Shown piece after piece: positions 1 through 5,737 of a stretch of 6,601 nt of DNA (the first letter of the stretch is position 1; every line of letters begins with the position of its first letter). The position numbers and the translations under genes are program-made. The notes below the pieces were generated by a model. That model was not told the DNA's origin and ran no database searches. It was given only the letters and a program-made list of their open reading frames with translations. The stretch comes from Mariprofundaceae bacterium (lineage in GTDB: Bacteria > Pseudomonadota > Zetaproteobacteria > Mariprofundales > J009), in contig WFMN01000261.1 in NCBI GenBank assembly GCA_015489095.1, positions 1-6,601 on the forward strand, written 5' to 3'.

Positions 1-26
1 GTGCGGCCAACGAAATCAATGGCTTT

Positions 27-33
27 AAGGAGT
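27..33 (+). promoter_or_regulatory. Ribosome binding site of glyA
   Basis: AAGGAGT lies 6 nt before ATG 40. This near-perfect Shine-Dalgarno match decides the glyA start against the in-frame upstream GTG 1 and ATG 19. It is the clearest ribosome site in the window; most other genes here have none. Confidence 0.8.
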
Positions 34-39
34 GTAACA

Positions 40-1299
40 ATGGGTGATCGGCGGCAGTTTTTCGAGGGGGATTTGGCGGATGAGGCCGTAGTCGGCGCCA
101 TCGGTGACGAGTTGGCGCGGCAGCGCCATACACTGGAGCTGATCGCCAGTGAAAATATCGTCTCCAAGGCGGTGATGCAGGCGCAGGGGTCGGTGATGAC
201 CAACAAGTACGCCGAGGGCTACCCTGGACGGCGCTATTATGGCGGTTGCGAGCATGTCGATGCCGTGGAGCGGCTGGCACAGGAGCGCGCCAAGCAGCTA
301 TTCGGGGTGAAGCACGCCAATGTGCAGCCCCACTCCGGTTCGCAGGCCAACATGGCGGTCTTCATGGCGCTGACTCAGCCGGGAGAGACCATCATGGGGA
401 TGGATCTGTCGCACGGCGGCCACCTGACCCACGGCTCGCCGGTCAACTTTTCCGGTCGGCTCTACAATGTGGTCGCCTACGGTGTGCGCCAGGAGGATGA
501 GCGCATCGACTACGACGCGATGGAACGGATGGCGGAGGAGCATCGGCCGAAGATTATTGTCGGCGGCGCCTCGGCCTATGAGCGCGAGATCGATTTCGCC
601 CGCATGCGCGCCATTGCCGATGGCGTCGGCGCGTGGCTGGTGGTTGATATGGCGCACTATGCCGGGCTGATTGCCGCCGGCTGCTACCCGTCGCCGGTGG
701 AACACGCCCATGTGATCACCACCACCACCCACAAAACGCTGCGCGGCCCGCGCGGCGGGATGATTCTCACCAACGACGACGAGCTGGCCAAGAAGGTCAA
801 CTCGCGCATCTTCCCCGGGATTCAGGGGGGACCATTGATGCATGTGATCGCCGCCAAGGCGGTGGCGTTCGGCGAGGCGCTGGGCGAAGGTTTCAAACAG
901 GATCAGCGTCAGGTGGTCGCCAATGCGCGCGCGCTGGCCTCCACGCTGGCCGATGGCGGTCTGCGCATCGTATCCGGCGGCACCGATTGTCACATGTTCC
1001 GCGTCGATCTGCGGCCGCAGGGGCTGACCGGCAAGGTGGCGGAGGCGGCACTGGAGCAGGCGGGGATCACCGTCAACAAAAACACCATCCCGTTCGACCC
1101 TGAATCACCCTTTGTGACCAGCGGCATCCGTGTCGGCACCGCGGCGGTGACCACCCGTGGCATGGGCAGCGACGAGGCGGTGTTGATCGGCAAGCTGATG
1201 CTGCGGGCGTTGGCCGCACCGGACGATGACTCGGAACTGGCGGCGGTTGCTGCCGAGGTGCGCGCGCTCACCGACCGCTTTCCACTCTATAGCGATTAA
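40..1299 (+). CDS. glyA: Serine hydroxymethyltransferase
   Basis: PLP-dependent enzyme that interconverts serine plus tetrahydrofolate with glycine plus 5,10-methylene-tetrahydrofolate, the main cytosolic source of one-carbon units for dTMP, purines and methionine. From the chosen start the protein has 419 residues, close to the usual bacterial length of about 417. Visible family blocks are LELIASEN (32-39), NKYAEGYPGRRYYGG (55-69), VQPHSGSQAN (95-104), DMAHYAGL (203-210, with the PLP-contacting Asp203 and His206) and TTTTHKTLRGPRGG, whose Lys232 should form the Schiff base with PLP. The frame is open to the left edge of the window, but ATG 40 is preceded by a strong AAGGAG ribosome site, and the 13 extra residues from GTG 1 would be non-family sequence. 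It is the first visible gene of a tight unit with nrdR. The identity is secure; only the start rests on the ribosome site. Confidence 0.97.
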   Translation: MGDRRQFFEGDLADEAVVGAIGDELARQRHTLELIASENIVSKAVMQAQGSVMTNKYAEGYPGRRYYGGCEHVDAVERLAQERAKQLFGVKHANVQPHSGSQANMAVFMALTQPGETIMGMDLSHGGHLTHGSPVNFSGRLYNVVAYGVRQEDERIDYDAMERMAEEHRPKIIVGGASAYEREIDFARMRAIADGVGAWLVVDMAHYAGLIAAGCYPSPVEHAHVITTTTHKTLRGPRGGMILTNDDELAKKVNSRIFPGIQGGPLMHVIAAKAVAFGEALGEGFKQDQRQVVANARALASTLADGGLRIVSGGTDCHMFRVDLRPQGLTGKVAEAALEQAGITVNKNTIPFDPESPFVTSGIRVGTAAVTTRGMGSDEAVLIGKLMLRALAAPDDDSELAAVAAEVRALTDRFPLYSD

Positions 1300-1304
1300 C
1301 CGCC

Positions 1305-1760
1305 ATGCACTGCCCCTTCTGCCCGGCTGAAGATACGCGGGTGATCGACTCGCGGGTGGTGGAAGATGGCACGGCGGTGCGCCGCCGCCGCGAATGCGAG
1401 GCGTGCGGCAAGCGTTTTTCCACCTTTGAACGGGCGGAGGTGCGCCTGCCGATGGTGGTGAAAAAGGGCGGGGAGCGCGAGCAGTTCGATGTGGAGAAGG
1501 TGCGCTCCGGCATGCGCAAGGCGCTGGAAAAGCGGCCGGTTGCCGCCGATGCGATCGAGGCGTCGGTGGCGGAGATCGTGCGCGCGGTGCGCGAGACGGG
1601 CGAGGCGGAGTTGGCGGCCAGCGCGGTGGGCGAGCTGGTGATGCGCGAGCTGCGTAAGCTCGATGGCGTTGCCTATGTGCGCTTCGCTTCGGTGTACCGT
1701 GAGTTCAAGGATGTGGACGAGTTTCTCACCGCGGTGCAGACTGCGGTCAAGGGCGGGTAG
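1305..1760 (+). CDS. nrdR: Transcriptional repressor NrdR
   Basis: Nucleotide-sensing repressor that binds NrdR boxes in front of ribonucleotide reductase genes and represses them when dATP/ATP occupy its ATP-cone. The 151-residue length is typical. The N-terminal zinc ribbon is complete: Cys3 and Cys6 in MHCPFC, Cys31 and Cys34 in RRRRECEACGKRF, with the conserved DTRVIDSR and FSTFE segments around it. The ATP-cone follows from about residue 46, beginning at MVVKKGGEREQFD and reaching about residue 136. The gene starts 5 nt after the glyA stop and has no clear Shine-Dalgarno sequence, so translation is probably coupled to glyA. glyA-nrdR adjacency is common in Proteobacteria, where ribD or nusB often follow; here yaaA follows. 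No NrdR box is obvious in the window, so its targets are elsewhere. Confidence 0.96.
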   Translation: MHCPFCPAEDTRVIDSRVVEDGTAVRRRRECEACGKRFSTFERAEVRLPMVVKKGGEREQFDVEKVRSGMRKALEKRPVAADAIEASVAEIVRAVRETGEAELAASAVGELVMRELRKLDGVAYVRFASVYREFKDVDEFLTAVQTAVKGG

Positions 1761-1766
1761 CCGGCC

Positions 1767-2525
1767 ATGTTGATGGTGATCTCACCGGCCAAGAAGCTTG
1801 ATGGTGACACGCCTGCTCCGATCGGTAGCGAAACTACCACCCCGCAATATCTGGCGCAGGCGGAGAGCTTGATCGGGCTGCTGCGCGGGATGGACAGCTT
1901 TGCCATCGCCGAGTTGATGAGGCTCTCGATGAATCTGGCCGATCTCAACGCCGCGCGCTATGCTGCGTGGCGGGCGGATGGCGGCGGCAAGCAGGCGCTG
2001 TGGATCTTTCGCGGCGATGTTTACCGCAGTATGGATGCCGACTCCTTCAGCAGCGAGGATGTCGCCTTCTGCCAGCGCCACCTGCGCATCCTCTCCGGGC
2101 TGTACGGCCTGCTGCGCCCGCTGGATGCGATCTATCCCTACCGCCTCGAGATGGGAACGCGGCTGGCCAACCCGGCGGGGGCGAATCTCTACGCCTTTTG
2201 GGGTGATACCATCACCCGCGGGTTGAACACGGCGCTGGAGGAGAGCGGAAGCCGTTACCTGATCAACCTCGCTTCCAACGAGTATTTCAAGGCGGTGCGC
2301 CCCGACCTGCTGGCCGGCGAGGTGATCACGCCGGTGTTCAAAGAGCGGAAGAACGGGGGCTACAAGGTGATCGGGATCCACGCCAAACGGGCGCGCGGAA
2401 TGATGGCGCGTTCCATTATCCGCAACCGCCTGCGCCATCCCGATGCGTTACGCGCCTTCGATGGCGGTGGTTACCGCTGGAACCCCACCCTGTCGGAGGG
2501 TGCGAGGATGGTCTTCACCCGGTAA
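1767..2525 (+). CDS. yaaA: Peroxide stress protein YaaA (DUF328/UPF0246)
   Basis: Cytosolic protein of the YaaA family. In E. coli YaaA is induced by OxyR and lowers free intracellular iron during H2O2 stress, limiting Fenton damage to DNA and proteins; its biochemical activity is not well defined. The 252-residue product matches the family throughout: ISPAK (5-9), GDVY (83-86), HLRILSGLYGLLRPLD (105-120), YRLEMGTRL (125-133), FWGD (144-147), NLASNEYFK (167-175) and the basic HAKRARGMM block (205-213). It begins at ATG 1767, 6 nt after the nrdR stop, and an in-frame ATG two codons later is possible. No strong ribosome site is seen, which fits coupled translation. It ends the left operon and faces mrp across a REP-like palindrome pair. 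The same function cannot be assumed outside enterobacteria, but family membership is clear. Confidence 0.95.
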   Translation: MLMVISPAKKLDGDTPAPIGSETTTPQYLAQAESLIGLLRGMDSFAIAELMRLSMNLADLNAARYAAWRADGGGKQALWIFRGDVYRSMDADSFSSEDVAFCQRHLRILSGLYGLLRPLDAIYPYRLEMGTRLANPAGANLYAFWGDTITRGLNTALEESGSRYLINLASNEYFKAVRPDLLAGEVITPVFKERKNGGYKVIGIHAKRARGMMARSIIRNRLRHPDALRAFDGGGYRWNPTLSEGARMVFTR

Positions 2526-2545
2526 CCGTTCCGGCCATGGATGGG

Positions 2546-2599
2546 TTCGGGGAAAGGATTCCCCTCCTACAGGTTGTAGGAGCGGTTTCCAACCGCGAA
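2546..2599. repeat. Head-to-head pair of REP-like palindromes
   Basis: Two short palindromic units point away from a shared centre. The right unit (2576-2599, + strand) reads GTAGGAG, then the hairpin GCGGTT-TCC-AACCGC, then GAA. The left unit (2546-2570, read on the - strand) also starts GTAGGAG, has the hairpin GGGGAA-TCCT-TTCCCC, and ends CGAA. The two stems differ in sequence, yet each pairs perfectly. The heads also pair with each other: CTCCTACA (2564-2571) and TGTAGGAG (2575-2582) form an 8-bp stem with a 3-nt loop. A GTAG/GGAG head plus palindrome is the hallmark of REP elements mobilised by RAYT (TnpA-REP) transposases, and inverted pairs form BIMEs. No RAYT gene is visible here. The position between the convergent yaaA and mrp 3' ends is typical. 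No T-run follows any of the stems. Confidence 0.75.
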
Positions 2600-2628
2600 T
2601 TGCCACGGATGGACTTGTTGCGATCTGC

Positions 2629-3492
2629 TCACTGTTGGACGACCGGGATATCGATCTTGACCTGACGCGGGAGGCGATCCAGCTCCACCAGCAGGTTGTT
2701 GGCGATGGTGTGGTAGTGGGCGGCTTGGGGGCTGTCGGGGTCGGTCACCGTGATCGGGGTGCCGGCGTCGGAGAGCTGGCGGATGCGCGGCTCCAGCGGG
2801 ACGCCGCCTAGGAGCGGGATCTTCTGCTGCTCGGCCAGTGCCTTGGCGCCATCATGGGCGAAGAGATCGCTCTGTTCGCCACAGTGCGGGCAGACAAACT
2901 CGCGCATGTTTTCCACCACGCCTAGGCAGGGGATGCTCACCTTGCGGAACATGGTGATCGCCTTGCGGCAGTCGATGAGCGCCACCTCCTGCGGGGTGGT
3001 GACAATCACCGCGCCGCTGATGGGCGCCTGTTGCGACAGCGTGAGGTGGATGTCGCCGGTTCCCGGCGGCAGATCGAGCAGCAGGATGTCGATCTCCTCC
3101 CCATCGTGAACCCACTGGACATCGTGCAGCAACTGCATCACCGCCCCCGACGCCATCGGTCCGCGCCAGATCATCGCCTGTTCGGGGTTGGTCAGGTAGC
3201 CGATGGAGATGGTTTTTACACCATAGTTTTCCAAGGGAAAAAGGGTCTTGTTGGCGACCTTCGGCTGGCGGTTGTGCAGCCCCATCATCAGTGGAACCGA
3301 GGGGCCGTAGATGTCGGCGTCCACTAGTGCGATGCGCAGCCCCTGCGCCGCTAGCGCCACCGCCAGATTGACGGCGGTTGTCGATTTGCCGACCCCGCCC
3401 TTGCCGGAGGCGACGACCACGACATTGCGCACGCCGGGGATCGCCTTTTTGCCGGCGGGGATGTGGGGGAGTGGGGGCGTGCTGCTTTTCAT
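2629..3492 (-). CDS. mrp: Mrp/NBP35-family iron-sulfur carrier ATPase (ApbC-like)
   Basis: P-loop ATPase of the Mrp/ApbC/NBP35 family, which binds and transfers Fe-S clusters to apoproteins in the cytosol. The 287-residue product shows the deviant Walker A GKGGVGKST (30-38), DADIYGPSVP (58-67), the switch block LLLDLPPGTGD (137-147) and the cluster-ligating Cys201-Pro-His-Cys204 pair. These cysteines, with the GPS and PPGTGD blocks, separate it from MinD and FlhG. Many bacterial Mrp proteins have about 100 residues of MIP18-like (DUF59) domain at the N-terminus; here only about 20 residues precede the conserved IPGVRNV segment. The short form is not a truncation that I can see, since fliQ begins 68 nt away on the other strand. 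No Shine-Dalgarno sequence precedes ATG 3492. It is divergent from the flagellar genes and convergent with yaaA, so it is probably a single-gene transcript. Confidence 0.93.
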   Translation of the reverse strand: MKSSTPPLPHIPAGKKAIPGVRNVVVVASGKGGVGKSTTAVNLAVALAAQGLRIALVDADIYGPSVPLMMGLHNRQPKVANKTLFPLENYGVKTISIGYLTNPEQAMIWRGPMASGAVMQLLHDVQWVHDGEEIDILLLDLPPGTGDIHLTLSQQAPISGAVIVTTPQEVALIDCRKAITMFRKVSIPCLGVVENMREFVCPHCGEQSDLFAHDGAKALAEQQKIPLLGGVPLEPRIRQLSDAGTPITVTDPDSPQAAHYHTIANNLLVELDRLPRQVKIDIPVVQQ

Positions 3493-3530
3493 GGCGCGGA
3501 TGCTAGCGCGCCGATGGCCGTCTGGGTAGG

Positions 3531-3546
3531 TGGTATATTCCTTGCT
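3531..3546 (+). promoter_or_regulatory. Candidate fliQ promoter: sigma-54-like box overlapping an extended -10 box
   Basis: The 68-nt gap between mrp and fliQ contains TGGTATATTCCTTGCT. Read as a sigma-54 element it has GG (3532-3533) and GC (3544-3545) with exactly 10 nt between them, a full TTGCT -12 block, and TGG.A in the -24 block (three mismatches to TGGCACG). Transcription would start near 3557, only about 4 nt before the fliQ ATG. Read as a sigma-70 element, TGGTATATT (3531-3539) is a good extended -10 with no convincing -35, giving a start near 3546. Sigma-54 control is common for polar flagellar genes, which makes the first reading attractive. A choice between them cannot be made from sequence alone. 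Confidence 0.45.
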
Positions 3547-3560
3547 TGTTCTGTTGGTTT

Positions 3561-3830
3561 ATGACACCCGATACGATTGTCCACCTCGGCAGCGAGGCGC
3601 TGAAAATGGTGCTGCTGATCTCCGCCCCCATGCTGATTGTTGGGCTGGTGGTTGGCGTGATTATCTCCCTATTTCAGGCGGTTACCCAGATTCAGGAGAT
3701 GACGCTCACCTTTGTGCCGAAGATCATCGTGGTTTTTGTTTCGATGATCATCGCCGGGCCATGGATGGTTGCCACCATGATGGACTTCACCCGTCATTTT
3801 TTTGAACTGATCCCCACCCTGTTGCAGTAA
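3561..3830 (+). CDS. fliQ: Flagellar biosynthetic protein FliQ
   Basis: Small inner-membrane subunit of the flagellar type III export gate, which assembles with FliP and FliR (5:4:1 in known structures) at the base of the flagellum. The product from ATG 3561 has 89 residues, exactly the E. coli length, and begins MTPDTIV like the family. It has two membrane segments (about 16-38 and 49-75) joined by the conserved QAVTQIQEMTL loop (about 40-50), followed by FVPKI and the IIAGPWM block. A TTG at 3546 would add five residues with no family support and was not chosen. No Shine-Dalgarno sequence precedes the ATG, so a very short or leaderless mRNA is possible given the promoter candidate just upstream. 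FliP, which normally precedes FliQ, is not adjacent; the upstream neighbour is mrp on the other strand. Confidence 0.96.
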   Translation: MTPDTIVHLGSEALKMVLLISAPMLIVGLVVGVIISLFQAVTQIQEMTLTFVPKIIVVFVSMIIAGPWMVATMMDFTRHFFELIPTLLQ

Positions 3831-3836
3831 TCTTTG

Positions 3837-4622
3837 ATGGTGGCGATGCCGTTTCCGACGGATCAGCAGATCCTCGCGGGGATACTGGTGCTGCTGCGCA
3901 TCAGCATGATGATGTCGTTTATTCCGGTGTTGAGCCATCAGGCGATTCCTCCCCAGATCAAGGTGGGGTTCATCATCACGGTGACGGTGGTGGTGCTGCC
4001 GGTGGTGCTGGATACCGTCCCCCCCGTACCGGCAGATCCGATCCTCTACGCGGTTTTGGGGGTGCAGGAGCTGGTGATCGCCGGGATGCTGTCGCTGCTG
4101 GCGCAGTTGATCTTCACCTCGGTGCAGTTCGCGGGGCAGATCATGAGCTACCAGGTGGGGATGGCGATCGCCAATGTGTTCGACCCCTCCACCCAGGCGC
4201 AGGGGGCGGTGACCGGCACCTTCGTCAGTGTGCTGGCGATATTGTTGTGGTTGGCGACCAACACCCACCTCCTCTTCCTGCAGGCGCTGATCGACTCCTT
4301 TACCCTGCTGCCGCCGGGGCAGCCGTGGTCGTTTGCCGGTTGGGAGGTGTTGAGCAGCGCGGCCTCGGCGATGTTTGTGTTGGCGATCAAGCTGGTGGCT
4401 CCGGTGATGATTCTGGTCTTTTTTATCTATGTGGCGTTGGGGCTGGTGGCGCGCGCGGTGCCGCAGATCCAGGTCTTTTTCGTCAGCTTTCCCATCACCA
4501 TCGGGGTGGGGTTTCTGGTCTTTGCGCTGGCGTTTCCCTCATTCATCCACATTGTGCAGAGCGGCTTTCACAGCCTAGGCCATACCCTGCCGATGTTTCT
4601 GCATAAGATGTCCGGCGCGTAA
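3837..4622 (+). CDS. fliR: Flagellar biosynthetic protein FliR
   Basis: Integral inner-membrane component of the flagellar export gate, which caps the FliP5-FliQ4 assembly and contacts FlhB. From ATG 3837 it has 261 residues, typical for the family. It is very hydrophobic, with about six predicted segments including residues 11-31, 43-60, 70-95 and 126-152. Its most recognisable block is FAGQIMSYQVGMAIANVFDP (98-117), matching the family pattern of a gating loop ending in VDP. The C-terminal part contains LGLVARAVPQIQVFF and the conserved FPITIGVG. The start is ambiguous: TTG 3834, ATG 3837 and ATG 3846 are all in frame without a good ribosome site. The 6-nt gap after fliQ and 3-nt gap before flhB indicate one operon with coupled translation. 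Confidence 0.95.
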   Translation: MVAMPFPTDQQILAGILVLLRISMMMSFIPVLSHQAIPPQIKVGFIITVTVVVLPVVLDTVPPVPADPILYAVLGVQELVIAGMLSLLAQLIFTSVQFAGQIMSYQVGMAIANVFDPSTQAQGAVTGTFVSVLAILLWLATNTHLLFLQALIDSFTLLPPGQPWSFAGWEVLSSAASAMFVLAIKLVAPVMILVFFIYVALGLVARAVPQIQVFFVSFPITIGVGFLVFALAFPSFIHIVQSGFHSLGHTLPMFLHKMSGA

Positions 4623-4625
4623 TCA

Positions 4626-5696
4626 ATGGCTGAAGAGCAGGACAAAAGCCAACAAACCGAGGAGCCGACCAGCAAGCGGCTCGAGGATGCGCGTGCCAAG
4701 GGGCAGGTGCCCAACAGCAAGGAGCCGTCCACCGCGATCTCGTTTCTGATGGTCGCGTCGCTGCTGGTCACCGGGCTGGGGGCGTGGATTCTCTCCCACG
4801 CCAGAGAGGTGATGACCAAGTTTCTCTCCGGCGGGGTGACGGTGGAGTGGACGCCGAAGGGGATGACCGACCTGCTGATTACGCTGGCGGGGCAGATCGC
4901 GCTGATGGTGCTTCCGGTGGCGATCCCCATGTTGCTGCTGGGGGTTCTGGTGACGGTGGCGGTGACGGGGCCGGTCTTTTCGTTGGAATCGTTGCAGCCG
5001 AAGTTGTCCAAGGTGAATCCGATGAAGGGGTTGGGGCGCATCTTCTCCACCAAGGGGTTGGCGGAGTTTGTGAAGTCGTTGCTAAAGTTGGTGATTATCA
5101 GCGCCATCTGCTGGTATGTGATCGAGGATATGCTGCCGTTGGCGCTGGAGAGTATCCGCTTGGGCGTGGCACAGGTCGGCTACATCATGGCCAAGGGGGC
5201 GGTGACGATTGCGGCGATGGTCGCCTTTTTGTTCGCTGGATTGGCGATGGCGGATGTTGTTTATCAGCGCTGGGAGCATACCAAGTCGCTCAGGATGTCG
5301 ATGAAGGAGATCAAGGACGAGAACAAGGAGACCGAGGGCGATCCGCAGGTGAAGGGGAAGATCAAGCAGTTGCAGCGCGAGATGGCGCAGCGGCGGATGA
5401 TGGAGGATGTGCCCAAGGCCGATGTTGTGATCACCAACCCGACCCACTTCGCGGTGGCGCTGAAGTATGAGCAGGGGGGGCGGTCGGCGCCGGTGGTGGT
5501 GGCGAAGGGGGTGGATCAGGTGGCGTTGAAGATCCGCGAGATCGCCACCGAGCATGACATCCCCATCCGGGAGAACCGGCCGTTGGCACGCTCCTTGTAC
5601 AAGCATGTCGATATCGGTCAGGAGATTCCTGAAGCGCTGTTCGAGGCAGTGGCGGTGATTTTGGCGGAAATCTATCAGATGAGGGGAGTATCATGA
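4626..5696 (+). CDS. flhB: Flagellar biosynthetic protein FlhB
   Basis: Export-gate protein that switches substrate specificity from rod/hook to filament subunits when the hook is complete. The 356-residue product is the normal length. A charged cytosolic N-terminus (EEPTSKRLEDARAKGQVPNSKE, abbreviated family start TEEPTSKRLEDA at 11-22) precedes four membrane segments at about 35-58, 85-115, 148-170 and 189-213. The cytosolic domain has the linker RMSMKEIKDENKETEGDP (223-240) and the autocleavage motif Asn271-Pro272-Thr273-His274, where the peptide bond after Asn271 is cut in studied homologues. All switching residues expected of a working FlhB are present. It begins 3 nt after fliR without a Shine-Dalgarno sequence. 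Its TGA stop overlaps a new ATG at 5693. flhA, often the next gene, does not follow within the window. Confidence 0.96.
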   Translation: MAEEQDKSQQTEEPTSKRLEDARAKGQVPNSKEPSTAISFLMVASLLVTGLGAWILSHAREVMTKFLSGGVTVEWTPKGMTDLLITLAGQIALMVLPVAIPMLLLGVLVTVAVTGPVFSLESLQPKLSKVNPMKGLGRIFSTKGLAEFVKSLLKLVIISAICWYVIEDMLPLALESIRLGVAQVGYIMAKGAVTIAAMVAFLFAGLAMADVVYQRWEHTKSLRMSMKEIKDENKETEGDPQVKGKIKQLQREMAQRRMMEDVPKADVVITNPTHFAVALKYEQGGRSAPVVVAKGVDQVALKIREIATEHDIPIRENRPLARSLYKHVDIGQEIPEALFEAVAVILAEIYQMRGVS

Positions 5697-5737
5697 TGAA
5701 AACAATGGTGAAATGTGGGTTTCGCCGTGGCGGCTAG
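5681..5737 (+). other. Ribosome site and 14-codon reading frame overlapping the flhB stop
   Basis: GAGGGGAG (5681-5688), a good purine-rich ribosome site, sits 4 nt before ATG 5693, which overlaps the flhB TGA as ATGA. From there the frame runs MMKTMVKCGFRRGG and stops at TAG 5735-5737. It overlaps the start of the next gene (GTG 5715 or GTG 5727) in another frame. It could be a short coupling peptide whose termination lets ribosomes restart on the next gene, or the true start of that gene if one base is missing between about 5711 and 5735. A chance overlap is also possible. No claim is made that the peptide is functional. Confidence 0.35.

Noticed and set aside
298..993. Long minus-strand open frame inside glyA (231 codons), and similar ones inside yaaA, fliR and flhB
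   Set aside because: They lie antisense to genes with clear family motifs, are rich in His/Arg/Gln/Gly as expected for GC-rich shadow frames, and show no recognisable domain or ribosome site.
2564..2596. Rho-independent terminator for yaaA or mrp
   Set aside because: The hairpins are good, but no T-run follows on either strand; the shared GTAGGAG heads fit REP-type units better. A role in ending or protecting mRNA is still possible.
2443..2811. Plus-strand frame running out of yaaA through the REP pair into mrp
   Set aside because: It overlaps the ends of two conserved genes and the palindromes, and its translation has no coherent domain.
2629..3492. FlhG/MinD-type flagellar number regulator, suggested by the adjacent flagellar genes
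   Set aside because: The CPHC cysteine pair and the GPS and PPGTGD blocks are Mrp/ApbC features; FlhG lacks the cysteines. The gene is also on the opposite strand.
3546..3560. TTG 3546 as the fliQ start
   Set aside because: It adds five residues not seen in the family, and ATG 3561 gives the exact usual length and N-terminus.
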